The position numbers and the translations under genes were made by a program. A model generated the notes under the pieces. The model was not told the origin of the DNA, did not search any database, and saw only the letters and a list, made by a program, of their open reading frames with translations. A stretch of 38,491 nucleotides of DNA, taken from the NCBI RefSeq assembly GCF_016584665.1, contig NZ_BBJB01000102.1, positions 1-38,491 on the forward strand, in the 5' to 3' direction. The stretch is from Pseudanabaena sp. lw0831. Lineage in GTDB: Bacteria; Cyanobacteriota; Cyanobacteriia; Pseudanabaenales; Pseudanabaenaceae. Below, in pieces: positions 8,285 to 18,799 of the stretch (position 1 is its first letter; every line of letters begins with the position of its first letter).

Positions 8285-8341
8285 TTAAACCCAATAATGA
8301 AGATGCGGCGCAAAGCGCCGCATCTTCATTATTGGGTTTAA
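8285..8341. terminator. Perfect 26-27-bp palindrome between converging genes
   Basis: The arms (8286-8311 and 8315-8340) are exact complements ending in gcggcgc-AAA-gcgccgc; the flanking T/A pair extends them by one. The stop codon of ycf35 (8338-8340) is part of the right arm. It probably terminates both the 84-aa gene and ycf35, although it is much longer than termination needs. Confidence 0.85.
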
Positions 8342-8712
8342 GCCCATCGACCAATCACAATTCTCACAGTCCCGTCTTCTAATATTTCTTGCTGCTCGAT
8401 CGCAAATCCCTGTTGAGTTGCACTTTCTAGAACCGTTCTAGCCGCATATTGCTGATTAAGTTCCCCTAGAAACTCCTCGACATTCATTGCTAAGCCCCAC
8501 ATGTCAGCAATGAGTTCATACTGATCATCTACTTTCCTAAAGCCGATGTCATAGGCATTAGGCATGGGGATTACATAGTCGGCTGTAGTAGTATCGCCAA
8601 GGTATCCGCGCACTAAAGTATTTTGCTTGACGGGATAGCCTAATTCTTGCAACGCTTGCTCTAGCAAGTCACCATTTTTGATTTCGATGGCGATCGTGGT
8701 GAAGTGGGACAT
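8338..8712 (-). CDS. ycf35: Ycf35 (DUF1257) protein
   Basis: A 124-residue member of the Ycf35/DUF1257 family, conserved in cyanobacteria and red-lineage plastids and of unknown biochemical role. The opening MSHFTTIAIEIKNGDLLEQA, the central GYLGDTTTADYVI and DIGFRK, and the ending DGTVRIVIGRWA are typical. It starts 2 bp after the stop of ycf46 on the same strand, so the two are almost certainly cotranscribed and perhaps translationally coupled. This association supports a shared function, which I cannot name. Its stop codon lies within the following palindrome. Confidence 0.9.
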   Translation of the reverse strand: MSHFTTIAIEIKNGDLLEQALQELGYPVKQNTLVRGYLGDTTTADYVIPMPNAYDIGFRKVDDQYELIADMWGLAMNVEEFLGELNQQYAARTVLESATQQGFAIEQQEILEDGTVRIVIGRWA

Positions 8713-8714
8713 AG

Positions 8715-10337
8715 TTATTCCTCTAAGTTAATTGCAAACTTGCGAAGCTCTTGAAGCAATTGCTCATCGTTAGATGCGGTGCGTGCCCCCGACTCTGCGG
8801 CCCATTGTTTAAGGGATTCAATTTGTTGAGAGGCGATCGCTGCTAATGGTACTGTCTCCTCAATCGCACTAATAATATCTTCGGTAGTGAAATCTTCGCG
8901 GTTGCCAGTACTACCTCGACCAAAGGCGCGATGGATGCCATCGATGATTACTTGCTCTATTTCTGCGCCGCTAAAATTTTTGGTATGTCTAGCTAATAAA
9001 AATAGATCGAATTCTCGCAATCGACTGGGGCGCAGTTTTTGTAAATGCACCTTGAAAATTTCTTGACGTTCAGACTCAGTGGGTAAATTCAAAAAGAAAA
9101 TCTCGTCAAATCTACCTTTCCGCAAAAGTTCAGCTGGCAAAATCCGCACATTATTAGCTGTGGCAACAATAAAAACAGGGGCTGTTTTTTCCTGCATCCA
9201 TGTGATTAATGTCCCAAATACGCGCCGACTTGCCCCAGAGTCACCATCGACAGAAATATTCGCATTACCAAAAGCTTTATCGATCTCATCGATCCACAAT
9301 ACGCAGGGCGCAGTTGCTTCAGCAAGTTGAATCATCTGCCGCATCCGACTCTCGCTCTCTCCCACAAAACTTCCAAATAGTCGCCCAATATCGAGACGCA
9401 ATAATGGTAATCGCCATTCATTTGCGATCGTCTTAGCTGATAGAGACTTGCCAGTACCTTGAATGCCAACTAATAAAACACCCTTAGGCGTGGGGATACC
9501 GTAACGTTTCGCCTCTTCCGTAAAAGCATCTCGACGAATTCGTACCCATTGCTTGAGATTGTCTAACCCGCCCACATTTTTTAGCGATTCATTACCTGTA
9601 AAAAATTCTAAGATTCCTGTCTGCCTGATTGCTTGCTGCTTTTCAGCTAGCACCGCATCTATATCTGAATCATTTACTTGCTCTTTTTCGGCGATCGCTT
9701 TAGCTAAGACTCGTTGAATACGGGTACGGCTTAATCCCTGACAAGCCTTGACCAATTGCTCCCAAGCTAAGTTTGACAAGTCGAGTTTATTAGACGAAAT
9801 CTTTTGTTTGATTAAATATTCGATTTCCGCGATCGCAGGCAAAGGAAAATCAATCGCCGCAATTTCTTCGGTTAATTCGGGAGGAATCTCCAGTACATGG
9901 CTAGTTAGAGCAATCGTACGGCGATCGAGTTTAAGATCCCTCGCCAAATTTTTTAGCTCACGAATAATCGGAATATGGCGATCGTGGTGCGGATATTTCA
10001 GGATCGGATGCAAATCCCGTAATACATACAAAACGTTATCACCATCCTTAGTTGCCTTATCACGTTGAGCTATCCTCGACAAAGCCGCCATCACCGATCC
10101 TTTATCAGCGTTATTGTCACTCCAGCCTCTTGCTATATCCCAAAACAAGATCCTGCGGCTAGGGCTAGATTGCAGGGCTACTTCTGTCAAAATATCTTCG
10201 ACAGGCTCTTCCTCGGCAGTAACTATATATACAAGCGGATATTTGGCGCGGAGCAATAAATCAAACTGCTCTATTAGAGCTTGATAAACTCTACTTTTGC
10301 TCGGGAATATGGGATCTATTGGCAATTGTGGCGACAT
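8715..10337 (-). CDS. ycf46: Ycf46 AAA+ ATPase
   Basis: A 540-residue AAA+ ATPase of the Ycf46 family, found in cyanobacteria and some plastids and linked by previous work to photosynthesis and carbon-uptake regulation. The N-terminal 250 residues are the family-specific domain (YPLVYIVTAEEEPVEDIL and RDLHPILK). The AAA module has Walker A GIQGTGKS (291-298) and Walker B VLWIDEIDKAF, with the second region of homology LLRKGRFDEIFF. The start is the ATG at 10337 before SPQLPIDP; the frame continues upstream into a hairpin. It is the first gene of the ycf46-ycf35 pair. Confidence 0.94.
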   Translation of the reverse strand: MSPQLPIDPIFPSKSRVYQALIEQFDLLLRAKYPLVYIVTAEEEPVEDILTEVALQSSPSRRILFWDIARGWSDNNADKGSVMAALSRIAQRDKATKDGDNVLYVLRDLHPILKYPHHDRHIPIIRELKNLARDLKLDRRTIALTSHVLEIPPELTEEIAAIDFPLPAIAEIEYLIKQKISSNKLDLSNLAWEQLVKACQGLSRTRIQRVLAKAIAEKEQVNDSDIDAVLAEKQQAIRQTGILEFFTGNESLKNVGGLDNLKQWVRIRRDAFTEEAKRYGIPTPKGVLLVGIQGTGKSLSAKTIANEWRLPLLRLDIGRLFGSFVGESESRMRQMIQLAEATAPCVLWIDEIDKAFGNANISVDGDSGASRRVFGTLITWMQEKTAPVFIVATANNVRILPAELLRKGRFDEIFFLNLPTESERQEIFKVHLQKLRPSRLREFDLFLLARHTKNFSGAEIEQVIIDGIHRAFGRGSTGNREDFTTEDIISAIEETVPLAAIASQQIESLKQWAAESGARTASNDEQLLQELRKFAINLEE

Positions 10338-10363
10338 ATTGGCAAGTATAGCAATAAGCAAAG

Positions 10364-10386
10364 TAGGGTGGGCAATGCCCACCCTA
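10364..10386 (-). terminator. Hairpin between tal and ycf46
   Basis: The palindrome tagggtgggc-AAT-gcccaccct lies 27 bp upstream of the ycf46 start and about 100 bp past the tal stop. It could terminate tal readthrough. It lacks a long T run on the minus strand, so an attenuating or repeat origin is also possible. Confidence 0.55.
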
Positions 10387-10482
10387 TCTAATTTTTAGGT
10401 GCAGCCTAGTTACAGCTAGTTTCGATCAAACGAACCACAAGAAATTTTTTGGTTCGGGTTTGAGCGCAAAGCGCTGTAAAAT

Positions 10483-11499
10483 CTAAACTGCAGCGAGTAC
10501 TTGCTCTTCGAGTTTGGCTAGTCTCTCAGTTAGTAACTCCTCTAAAGTGACGAGTGCTTTGGAGAAACCCTTGATGCCTTCATCAAGTTTTTCGGATGCC
10601 ATGCGATCGCTGGCGTGCATCGCCTCAAAAGTAGCCTTGTCCATGGAAATTTGAGCTATATCTGACTGGGCTGCGATCACGGGATCAAGTCTGCGCACCA
10701 GTACTCCTTGAGTATGATGCAACTCATCAAGCAAAGCAGGAGAAATCGTCAGCAAGTCACATCCAGCCAATTCCACGATCTCGCCCATATTGCGAAAACT
10801 CGCACCCATAATTTCAGTTTTATGTCCAAACTTTTTATAGTAGTTATAAATTTTTGCGACTGACAATACACCTGGGTCTTCGGCAGCAGGATAGTTTTCG
10901 CGACCTGTATCTTTTTTGTACCAATCGAGAATCCGTCCCACAAATGGCGAAATTAAGGTCACTCCCGCTTCGGCGCAGGCGATCGCTTGATGCAAGCCAA
11001 ACAACAAAGTCAAGTTACAGTGAATCCCTTCTTTCTCAAGAGCTTCGGCAGCTTTGATCCCTTCCCAAGTTGAAGCGATCTTGATCAAAATGCGATCGCG
11101 AGAAATGCCATGAGCTTCATATTGCGAAATCAAGTAATGAGCTTTTTCTAGAGTTGCGACTGTGTCGTAGGACAACCTTGCATCCACCTCAGTCGAAACT
11201 CGCCCTGGGATAGTTTGCAAAATCCTCATGCCGAAAGCGATCGCCAAGCGATCAAAAGCAAGAGAAACCACTTGAGCAGGCTTGGCATCTTTACCAAGTT
11301 CAGCTCTTGCTTCGAGGAGGGTCTCATCGACAATTTCTTGATATTGCGGCATTTGGGCAGCCGCAGTAATCAAAGATGGGTTTGTAGTTGCATCTTGAGG
11401 CTTCACCATTTCAATGGCATGGATATCCCCTGTATCGGCAACCACAACTGTCATTTCACGTAACTGATCGAGAAAACTTTTGGGCAAATCATTAGGCAT
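10483..11499 (-). CDS. tal: Transaldolase (TalB type)
   Basis: A 338-residue transaldolase of the oxidative pentose phosphate pathway, transferring a dihydroxyacetone unit from sedoheptulose 7-phosphate to glyceraldehyde 3-phosphate. Visible are [22 protein letters not shown], the Schiff-base lysine K140 in [30 protein letters not shown] and [13 protein letters not shown]. The frame extends to an ATG at 11523, but a strong GGAGG lies 6 nt before the ATG at 11499 ([10 protein letters not shown]), so I choose that start. It is divergent from psaA across 644 bp. Confidence 0.95.
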   Translation of the reverse strand: MPNDLPKSFLDQLREMTVVVADTGDIHAIEMVKPQDATTNPSLITAAAQMPQYQEIVDETLLEARAELGKDAKPAQVVSLAFDRLAIAFGMRILQTIPGRVSTEVDARLSYDTVATLEKAHYLISQYEAHGISRDRILIKIASTWEGIKAAEALEKEGIHCNLTLLFGLHQAIACAEAGVTLISPFVGRILDWYKKDTGRENYPAAEDPGVLSVAKIYNYYKKFGHKTEIMGASFRNMGEIVELAGCDLLTISPALLDELHHTQGVLVRRLDPVIAAQSDIAQISMDKATFEAMHASDRMASEKLDEGIKGFSKALVTLEELLTERLAKLEEQVLAAV

Positions 11500-11710
11500 A
11501 ACATCCTCCATAGCACCAGTCATTACTGGCTACCTTTGCAAGCCTATCTTAGCCTTAACTGCTTTGAGACTTTTGTAACCTTTAGAGTAATTACACAAAA
11601 GAATTTACCCCTCTTAGGCGCAAGCATCCTGCTCAATGCTGATGCAAGCAGGATGCTTGCGTATACTATCGGATATTTTTTTTGTACACCTCGCCAAGAT
11701 TTATTACAAG

Positions 11711-11755
11711 ATCAAAAAGTAAATGGGTTGCAAAGCAACCCATTTACTTTTTGAT
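11711..11755. repeat. Perfect 21-bp-arm palindrome, first of a pair
   Basis: The left arm 11711-11731 and right arm 11735-11755 are exact complements over the loop AAA (apex ggttgc-AAA-gcaacc). It lies between divergent genes, so no gene in the window ends here. Confidence 0.95.
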
Positions 11756-11812
11756 CAAAGCCCAGAAGACTATTGGAAGCGCTTTGCGCTTCCAATAGTC
11801 TTCTGGGCTTTG
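11756..11812. repeat. Perfect 27-bp-arm palindrome, second of a pair
   Basis: Starting at the base after the first palindrome, arms 11756-11782 and 11786-11812 match without error over the loop TTT (apex aagcgc-TTT-gcgctt). This is the longest perfect hairpin in the window. Confidence 0.95.
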
Positions 11813-11971
11813 ATTTACCTCAAGACTAATGACCATAGCTGCATATAAAATTCGAGCATTTGATAAAGTTTTGTTAAGAAAACACAAAGACTATTTACTT
11901 TGCAAAGCAAAACTGCACATCTCAATTTATTGCAGTGCAAAGGATTGAGCAAAATAGAGCCATTCTAAACA

Positions 11972-12015
11972 ATTGTTACAAAGACTCAAGAGCGACACAA
12001 ACCTAAATCTATAAT
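11972..12015 (+). promoter_or_regulatory. Candidate psaA promoter
   Basis: TATAAT at 12010-12015 is a good -10 box, while the -35 position is poor. TTGTTACAAAG at 11973-11983 resembles half of an HLR1-type light-regulated element known upstream of psaA in other cyanobacteria. I do not see a clean second half. Confidence 0.35.
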
Positions 12016-12143
12016 TACGTCATCGTGGCTCAGCTTCTCTTGTTAAAGCAGTACTTATCTCATTCATAGATTCAGCACTATGAGAGAACTAGCCTAATCG
12101 TTTAATCTACTTTGTCTTAACAGTCTGAGAGAGGAAAATTTAC

Positions 12144-14396
12144 ATGACAATGACTCCTCAAAAGCCAGACACAGAGGTAAGAGTTGTGGTTGATCGTGAC
12201 GTAGTACCTACTTCTTTCGAGAAGTGGGGACAACCTGGTCACTTTGATCGCACCCTTAAGAAGGGACCAAAAACCACCACATGGATTTGGGATCTTCATG
12301 CCAATGTGCATGACTTTGACAGTTTCACAACCGAAGAAGATACTGCCCGTAAGATCTTCTCCGCTCACTTTGGGCACCTAGGTATCATATTTATCTGGCT
12401 CAGTGGTATGTATTACCACGGAGCAAAATTCTCTAACTACACTGGTTGGCTTGCCGATCCAGTCAACATCAAGCCCAGCGCCCAAGTGGTCTGGAATGTT
12501 GTCGGTCAAGACATCTTGAACGGCGATGTTGGCGGCGGTTTCCAAGGTATTCAAATCACTTCTGGTTTGTTCCACCTTTGGAGAGCATCTGGTATCACCA
12601 CGGAGTATCAACTCCTCTGCACCGCAATTGGCGGTTTGGTGATGGCTGGTTTAATGTTCTTCGCTGGTTGGTTTCACTACCACAAGGCAGCTCCTAAACT
12701 TGAGTGGTTTAAGAATGCTGAATCGATGATGAACCACCACTTGGCTGGTTTGCTCGGTTTGGGTTCACTCTCTTGGGCTGGACATCAGATCCATGTCTCG
12801 ATTCCTATCAACTATTACCTTGATAAGGGCGTACCTGCAGATCAGATTCCTTTACCTCATGAGTTTATTTTTCATCCTGAGTTGATGGCAAAAATCTTCC
12901 CTAGCTTTGCTGAGGGTTTAACACCTTTCTTCACATTGAATTGGGGTGTTTATGCAGATTTCTTGACATTCAAGGGCGGTTTAAATCCTCAGACTGGCTC
13001 TTTGTGGCTAACTGACCAAGCTCACCATCACCTTGCGATCGCGACACTTTTCATCATCGCTGGACACATGTACCGCACCAACTTTGGTATCGGTCACAGC
13101 ATGAAGGAAATACTTGAAGCTCACAAGGGACCTTTAACTGGCGAAGGTCACAAGGGTCTATACGAAATTTTGACTTCTTCTTGGCACGCTCAGCTAGCTG
13201 TTAACTTGGCTTTGTTGGGTTCATTGAGCATAATCGTCGCTCAGCATATGTACGCGATGCCTGCTTATCCTTACATTGCCACTAGCTACGCTACTCAAGT
13301 TTCGCTATTTACACACCACATGTGGATTGGCGGCTTCTGTATCTGTGGTGCTGCTGCTCACGCTGGCATTTTCATGGTTCGTGACTACGATCCTGCTAAG
13401 AATGTAAACAACTTGCTTGATCGCATGTTGCGCCAACGCGATGCAATCATCTCTCACCTCAACTGGGTATGTATCTTCCTTGGCTTCCACAGCTTTGGTC
13501 TATATATCCACAACGATACAATGCGTGCATTGGGTCGTCCTCAAGATATGTTCTCCGATACCGCAATTCAGTTGAAACCCGTATTCGCTAACTGGATTCA
13601 AGGTATCCATGCTGCTGCTGCAGGTTCAACTGCTCCCTACGCAACTTCTAGCGTTAGCCCCATCTTCGGCGGCGACACTCTCGTAGTTGGTGGCAAGGTT
13701 GCGATGGCACACATGACTCTTGGTACGGCTGACTTCTTGGTACACCACATCCATGCGTTTACCATTCACGTTACTGTCTTGATCTTGCTGAAAGGCGTGC
13801 TTTATGCCCGCAGTTCTCGCTTAGTTCCAGACAAAGCTGAACTCGGTTTCCGCTTCCCTTGCGACGGTCCTGGTCGAGGTGGCACATGTCAAGTTTCCGC
13901 ATGGGATCATGTATTCCTAGGTCTTTTCTGGATGTACAACTGTATCTCAGTTGTAATCTTCCACTTCTCTTGGAAAATGCAGTCTGATATTTTCGGGACT
14001 GTTGATGCAAGCGGCACGATCACCAATATGGCTGGTGGCAACTTTGCACAGAGTGCATTGACCATCAATGGTTGGTTGCGTGACTTCTTGTGGGCACAAG
14101 CTTCCAACGTTATTCAATCCTACGGTTCGGCATTGTCGGCTTACGGTTTGATCTTCTTGGGCGCGCACTTCATCTGGGCATTCAGCCTAATGTTCCTGTT
14201 CAGTGGCCGTGGTTACTGGCAAGAACTTATTGAGTCAATCGTTTGGGCACACAATAAGCTCAACGTTGCTCCAGCTATTTCTCCTCGCGCTTTGAGCATT
14301 ACTCAAGGACGTGCTGTGGGTCTAGCTCACTACCTATTAGGTGGAATTGCCACAACTTGGGCATTCTTCCTAGCCCGTTACGGTGCACTTGGCTAA
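12144..14396 (+). CDS. psaA: Photosystem I core protein PsaA (P700 apoprotein A1)
   Basis: A 750-residue thylakoid membrane protein that, with PsaB, binds P700, the primary acceptors, most antenna chlorophylls and the FX iron-sulfur cluster. Typical PsaA sequence runs throughout: [20 protein letters not shown] near the start, repeated His-rich membrane helices, and the FX loop [12 protein letters not shown] with C573 and C582. The length is normal for the family. A purine-rich GAGAGAGGAAAA precedes the ATG; a second ATG two codons later is possible. psaB follows after 25 bp, forming the usual psaAB operon. The long upstream region is the likely site of light regulation. Confidence 0.99.
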   Translation: MTMTPQKPDTEVRVVVDRDVVPTSFEKWGQPGHFDRTLKKGPKTTTWIWDLHANVHDFDSFTTEEDTARKIFSAHFGHLGIIFIWLSGMYYHGAKFSNYTGWLADPVNIKPSAQVVWNVVGQDILNGDVGGGFQGIQITSGLFHLWRASGITTEYQLLCTAIGGLVMAGLMFFAGWFHYHKAAPKLEWFKNAESMMNHHLAGLLGLGSLSWAGHQIHVSIPINYYLDKGVPADQIPLPHEFIFHPELMAKIFPSFAEGLTPFFTLNWGVYADFLTFKGGLNPQTGSLWLTDQAHHHLAIATLFIIAGHMYRTNFGIGHSMKEILEAHKGPLTGEGHKGLYEILTSSWHAQLAVNLALLGSLSIIVAQHMYAMPAYPYIATSYATQVSLFTHHMWIGGFCICGAAAHAGIFMVRDYDPAKNVNNLLDRMLRQRDAIISHLNWVCIFLGFHSFGLYIHNDTMRALGRPQDMFSDTAIQLKPVFANWIQGIHAAAAGSTAPYATSSVSPIFGGDTLVVGGKVAMAHMTLGTADFLVHHIHAFTIHVTVLILLKGVLYARSSRLVPDKAELGFRFPCDGPGRGGTCQVSAWDHVFLGLFWMYNCISVVIFHFSWKMQSDIFGTVDASGTITNMAGGNFAQSALTINGWLRDFLWAQASNVIQSYGSALSAYGLIFLGAHFIWAFSLMFLFSGRGYWQELIESIVWAHNKLNVAPAISPRALSITQGRAVGLAHYLLGGIATTWAFFLARYGALG

Positions 14397-14421
14397 TATT
14401 AACGGAGAAATTGAAGTAATT

Positions 14422-16650
14422 ATGGCAACGAAATTTCCTAAGTTTAGCCAGGCTCTCGCAGAAGATCCAACAACCCGTCGGATCTGGTATGCGATCGCCA
14501 CAGCGAACGATTTTGAAAGTCACGATGGTGTTACTGAAGAAAGTCTTTACCAAAAGATTTTTGCTTCACACTTCGGACATTTGGCAATCATCTTCCTGTG
14601 GACATCTGGCAACCTGTTTCACGTAGCGTGGCAGGGTAACTTCGAGCAATGGATTAAAAATCCTCTCACCACACGTCCGATCGCCCATGCGATTTGGGAT
14701 CCTCACTTCGGTAAGGCAGCCGTTGAAGCATTCACTCAAACTGATGCTGCTGGTCCTGTAAACATCGCTTATTCGGGTGTTTATCATTGGTGGTACACCA
14801 TCGGTATGCGTACCAACACCGAGCTTTTTACTGGCGCAATCTGGATGCTAGTATTTGCTGCGGTTCTCCTGTTCGCAGGTTGGTTGCATCTTCAGCCTAG
14901 CTTCCGTCCTAGCCTTTCTTGGTTCAAGAATGCTGAATCTCGTCTAAACCATCACTTGGCTGGCTTATTCGGAGCTAGCTCTTTGGCTTGGACTGGTCAC
15001 ATGGTTCACGTGGCGATTCCTGAATCTCGCGGTATCCATGTCGGTTGGGACAACTTCTTGAGCGTTCCTCCTCATCCAGCAGGGCTTGCGCCTTTCTTCA
15101 CTGGTAATTGGGGCGTATATGCTCAGAATCCTGATACCGCAGGGCATGTGTTTGGGACATCTCAAGGCGCTGGTACAGCAATCCTGACCTTCCTTGGTGG
15201 TTTCCATCCTCAAACTGAGTCTCTTTGGATGACTGACATCGCGCATCACCATTTGGCGATCGCAGTATTGTTCATCATCGCTGGTCACATGTACCGCACC
15301 AACTTTGGTATCGGTCACAGCATCAAAGACATCCTGAATGCTCACAATCCTCCTAAAGGTACTCCTTTCGGCGGTGCGTTAGGCGCTGGACACAAGGGCT
15401 TGTATGACACCATCAACAATTCCTTGCACTTCCAACTCGGTCTTGCTCTTGCTTCTTTGGGTGTAATCACATCCTTGGTTGCTCAGCACATGTACTCGAT
15501 GCCTTCCTATGCGTTCATCGCTAAGGACTTCACCACTCAAGCTGCTCTATATACTCATCACCAATATATTGCTGGTTTCTTGATGGTTGGTGCATTTGCT
15601 CACGGTGCGATCTTCTTCGTTCGTGACTACGATCCCGAAGCTAACAAGGATAATGTTCTTGCCCGTATGCTTGAGCATAAAGAAGCAATCATCTCTCACC
15701 TTAGCTGGGTATCTCTTTTCTTGGGCTTCCACACCCTTGGCATCTACGTTCACAACGACGTAATGCAAGCGTTTGGTACTCCTGAAAAGCAAATCTTGAT
15801 CGAGCCAGTATTCGCACAATGGATTCAAGCTGCTCACGGTAAAGCATTGTACGGATTTGATGTCCTACTTTCTAACCCTGATAGCATCGCTGCAACAGCT
15901 TGGCCAAATAGCGGTAACGTTTGGTTGTCTGGTTGGTTGGCTGGTATCAATGCTGGAGACAACTCGTTGTTCCTCACCGTTGGACCTGGCGACTTCCTAG
16001 TTCACCATGCGATCGCTCTAGGTCTTCACACCACCACCTTGATCTTGGTTAAGGGTGCGTTGGATGCTCGTGGATCTAAGCTTATGCCAGACAAAAAAGA
16101 CTTTGGCTACAGCTTCCCTTGCGACGGTCCTGGTCGTGGCGGTACTTGCGATATCTCTGCATGGGATTCCTTCTACCTCGCTATGTTCTGGATGTTGAAC
16201 ACCATTGGTTGGACAACCTTCTACTGGCATTGGAAACACCTCGGTGTGTGGCAAGGTAACGTTGCTCAGTTCAACGAATCCTCTGTCACCATCATGGGTT
16301 GGCTCCGTGACTACCTATGGCTCAATTCTGCACAGTTGATCAATGGCTATAACCCCTATGGCATGAACAATATCTCTGTTTGGGCTTGGATGTTCCTCTT
16401 TGGACACCTAGTTTGGGCAACTGGATTCATGTTCTTGATCTCTTGGCGTGGTTATTGGCAAGAATTGATCGAAACCCTTGTATGGGCGCACCAACGCACA
16501 CCTCTCGCAAGTTTGGTTCAGTGGAAAGACAAGCCTGTGGCTCTCTCCATTGTTCAAGCTCGTTTGGTTGGCTTGGCTCACTTCACAGTCGGTTACATAC
16601 TCACGTATGCAGCCTTCTTGATAGCGTCAACTGCAACTGCATTCGGTTAA
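14422..16650 (+). CDS. psaB: Photosystem I core protein PsaB (P700 apoprotein A2)
   Basis: A 742-residue partner of PsaA in the photosystem I reaction centre. It opens with [20 protein letters not shown], the canonical PsaB N-terminus, which fixes the ATG at 14422 rather than an earlier in-frame start. FX ligands C567 and C576 are in [12 protein letters not shown]. The C-terminal region [20 protein letters not shown] and the closing helices are intact. It is cotranscribed with psaA across a 25-bp gap and is followed by a strong terminator. I see no truncation or unusual insertion. Confidence 0.99.
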   Translation: MATKFPKFSQALAEDPTTRRIWYAIATANDFESHDGVTEESLYQKIFASHFGHLAIIFLWTSGNLFHVAWQGNFEQWIKNPLTTRPIAHAIWDPHFGKAAVEAFTQTDAAGPVNIAYSGVYHWWYTIGMRTNTELFTGAIWMLVFAAVLLFAGWLHLQPSFRPSLSWFKNAESRLNHHLAGLFGASSLAWTGHMVHVAIPESRGIHVGWDNFLSVPPHPAGLAPFFTGNWGVYAQNPDTAGHVFGTSQGAGTAILTFLGGFHPQTESLWMTDIAHHHLAIAVLFIIAGHMYRTNFGIGHSIKDILNAHNPPKGTPFGGALGAGHKGLYDTINNSLHFQLGLALASLGVITSLVAQHMYSMPSYAFIAKDFTTQAALYTHHQYIAGFLMVGAFAHGAIFFVRDYDPEANKDNVLARMLEHKEAIISHLSWVSLFLGFHTLGIYVHNDVMQAFGTPEKQILIEPVFAQWIQAAHGKALYGFDVLLSNPDSIAATAWPNSGNVWLSGWLAGINAGDNSLFLTVGPGDFLVHHAIALGLHTTTLILVKGALDARGSKLMPDKKDFGYSFPCDGPGRGGTCDISAWDSFYLAMFWMLNTIGWTTFYWHWKHLGVWQGNVAQFNESSVTIMGWLRDYLWLNSAQLINGYNPYGMNNISVWAWMFLFGHLVWATGFMFLISWRGYWQELIETLVWAHQRTPLASLVQWKDKPVALSIVQARLVGLAHFTVGYILTYAAFLIASTATAFG

Positions 16651-16669
16651 CCTAGCTTGCTAGTTAATT

Positions 16670-16703
16670 AAAAAAATCCCCTGCTTTCGCAGGGGATTTT
16701 TTT
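16670..16703 (+). terminator. psaAB terminator
   Basis: The stem atcccctgc (16676-16684) pairs with gcaggggat (16689-16697) over the loop tttc and is flanked by an A run and a T run of seven. This is a classic rho-independent signal 20 bp after the psaB stop. Confidence 0.92.
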
Positions 16704-16821
16704 ATGTATATTCATGTTTTATGAGGTTTATAGCTCCTCCATAAGTCTTTACTGATGTGTTACACTGCGTAGCTAATTTGAATAATTAAATCAACATCAA
16801 AGGCAACAGCAATTGAAATTT

Positions 16822-17922
16822 ATGAGAATGCGATCGCAATATCTTTTATCTTCTTTTGTGAATGTTGCGATCGCCGCAAATATTTTTACTTTTATTTCGC
16901 TAAGCGGGAATACTCAAAGCCATATCTTTGGGGCAGAAGCTCTAGAAGCAAAGGTAAATTCTGCCAATAAATCAAATCCTAATCGTTATTTATTCATAGA
17001 TTTACAAAACCACTGGTCGCGCTTATTTGTCGAGGGTTTATTGTCACAGCCAGCTTTGAATGCTGCTTTAGTGAATCCTGATGCAACTAGCCAATTTCAG
17101 CCCGAACGCCCCATTACCCGTGCTGAACTTGCTAATTTGTTAGCGATCTCCTTTGCCAATCGCAATGCACCAAGGATTACCACAAGACTCAATGAGATTG
17201 CCACCAAAGCTGAAGTATTAGTGGCAATCTCAAGTCAGCTTGGTCTAAATAGCAAAGCTCACAAAACGCCGCAAACATATTTGCTTTCAATGTATCGTGA
17301 TGCCCTAAAAGTCCCTGACTATGCTATCCCAGCGATCGCGACACTTACCCAGCAAGGCTTAGTTACTAATTATCCTGATCCTCGTATTCTCGCCCCTACT
17401 ACGGCGATCACTAAAAGTGAACTTGTAGTACTTCTTTATCAAGCTCTCGCTTATCAAAAGAAATTACCCGCACTAGGATCGCTTTACACGATTAATCCCA
17501 ATCGGCAACTGTGGGATCGTGAGCTAATGCAAATAACTCGTCTTGAAGTTAGCATCAGCAAACGCAAAGTTACTGCTTTTCATGGTGAAATCCCTTTAAA
17601 AACGTATCCTGTAGCTGTAGGAAAAGAAGGCTGGAGTACACCAGTTGGTAATCATCGGGTTTTAGAGACTATTGAGTATCCTGCTTGGCAAAATCCTTTT
17701 ACGGGTGACGTAATTCCTAGCAAAGATCCTGAAAATCCCTTAGGAGATCGCTGGATTGGCTTTTGGACAAATGGTAAGGATTGGTCTGGCTTTCATGGCA
17801 CACCTAACCGCGCTTCGGTCGGTACAGCTGCATCCCATGGCTGTATCCGTATGTATAACGAAGATGTTCGCGAATTATTTAGCCAAGTAACTGTAGGAAC
17901 TATCGTGAGAGTATCGCCATAA
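16822..17922 (+). CDS. SLH-domain L,D-transpeptidase (YkuD)
   Basis: A 366-residue exported protein. After a signal or anchor segment there are SLH-type repeats (FIDLQNHWSRLFVEGLL with a PITRAELANLL end, and a second around DYAIPAIATLTQQGLV), which bind secondary cell-wall polymer or outer-membrane partners. The C-terminal YkuD domain has YPVAVGKEGWSTPVGN, GFHGT and the catalytic SHGCIRMYNEDV (cysteine about 341). It probably forms 3-3 peptidoglycan crosslinks or anchors proteins. The start is the ATG at 16822; an in-frame TTG lies at 16813. Fusion of SLH and YkuD domains is known in cyanobacteria. Confidence 0.9.
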   Translation: MRMRSQYLLSSFVNVAIAANIFTFISLSGNTQSHIFGAEALEAKVNSANKSNPNRYLFIDLQNHWSRLFVEGLLSQPALNAALVNPDATSQFQPERPITRAELANLLAISFANRNAPRITTRLNEIATKAEVLVAISSQLGLNSKAHKTPQTYLLSMYRDALKVPDYAIPAIATLTQQGLVTNYPDPRILAPTTAITKSELVVLLYQALAYQKKLPALGSLYTINPNRQLWDRELMQITRLEVSISKRKVTAFHGEIPLKTYPVAVGKEGWSTPVGNHRVLETIEYPAWQNPFTGDVIPSKDPENPLGDRWIGFWTNGKDWSGFHGTPNRASVGTAASHGCIRMYNEDVRELFSQVTVGTIVRVSP

Positions 17923-17957
17923 AAAAAGAGACTTGCTAAGCAAGTCTCTTTTTTTAT
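17919..17957. terminator. Bidirectional terminator containing both stop codons
   Basis: Perfect 16-bp arms (17921-17936 and 17940-17955) enclose the loop TAA with apex ttgc-TAA-gcaa. The TAA of the L,D-transpeptidase gene and the reverse-strand TAA of the next gene are both in its A/T ends. Confidence 0.92.
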
Positions 17958-18736
17958 GATTTGAGAACGCGCACTACAGTAGTTTGAGGCAAGCTACCCG
18001 CATTCAGCTCTAGGGTTGAGCCTTCAAGTTTACGCACACTATCAGGGGGCATGAGTGCAAGAAACTCATCTACTGATGCTAGCTGGCAAGAATTACTAGA
18101 TTTATCGGTACGGTAATAGGTAGGGATAACAATTCGTGGATTAAGTTCTTGCACGATCGCCCTAGCTTCAACAGGAGAATAAGCTTTTAGTTGCATCGGA
18201 TCAGTACCTTGAGTATTACCGCCAATAGGCAAGATCAAAACATCGGGACGACCCATTAAAATTCTTTGAGAAGCGTTGATAGGAGCTGCTGCTCCGCCTA
18301 AATGCAAGATAAAAATACCCGATTGCTTCCAGCGCCATGCCACATTTCGCCCAAATCTGCGACCACCAATGCGATCGTGATCCATGGTAATGCCCTGTAG
18401 ATTAATGCCCTTAAGGTTATAAGAACCTGGCTCAGACAAAACTCGCGTATCTTTGGGGAGGTTCTCCAAATATCCTTCGTCAAGTAGCCGTGAACTAATC
18501 AAGATATAGTCAGATTTTGCTGTAGGAGAAGTCAATTTTGCCGTGCAACCAGCAGGACGAAAAGGATGAGTTAAAAAACTGACATTATCCCCTGAGATCA
18601 AAAACGACAGATGCCCCATCCACTGAAGTCTTAGGGTTGAATTCGTTTGCGAATTAGCTGCATCAGCGATAATTCCTGCGGTAAATGCTGAGATTAGTCC
18701 ACCTTGAGCGAGTCTAAGAATTTGTCTGCGGCGCAT
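17954..18736 (-). CDS. Exported beta-lactamase-fold protein lacking metal ligands
   Basis: A 260-residue UlaG-like metallo-beta-lactamase-fold protein with a twin-arginine-type leader (MRRRQILRLAQGGLISA). The fold is visible in LQWMGHLSFLI, DVLILPIGG and PRIVIPTYY. The metal-binding positions are replaced: the usual HxHxDH loop reads SSRLLDEG, the second site HxGD reads HLGG, and the late IPxHY reads IPTYY. It is therefore probably not a hydrolase of the usual kind. Similar ligand-free relatives seem to occur in other cyanobacteria (from memory). The gene stands alone between the L,D-transpeptidase and trpG. Confidence 0.8.
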   Translation of the reverse strand: MRRRQILRLAQGGLISAFTAGIIADAANSQTNSTLRLQWMGHLSFLISGDNVSFLTHPFRPAGCTAKLTSPTAKSDYILISSRLLDEGYLENLPKDTRVLSEPGSYNLKGINLQGITMDHDRIGGRRFGRNVAWRWKQSGIFILHLGGAAAPINASQRILMGRPDVLILPIGGNTQGTDPMQLKAYSPVEARAIVQELNPRIVIPTYYRTDKSSNSCQLASVDEFLALMPPDSVRKLEGSTLELNAGSLPQTTVVRVLKS

Positions 18737-18799
18737 GTTGTTTAGTTAATTGAGTGTTTTGGGTTATGTGGAGAATGTTTTACAACGGTACTTAAAGTA

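Larger units (their letters stand above)
11500..12143. other. Long divergent intergenic region tal-psaA
   Basis: No gene is supported here. The region holds two adjacent perfect palindromes (11711-11812), an AT-rich stretch and the presumed psaA promoter and leader. A TATAAT lies at 12010-12015, which would give a leader of roughly 125 nt. Confidence 0.7.

Noticed and set aside
12117-16655. Numerous frames of 60-126 codons opposite and within psaA and psaB
   Set aside because: They lie wholly inside the strongly conserved photosystem I genes and show no family features.
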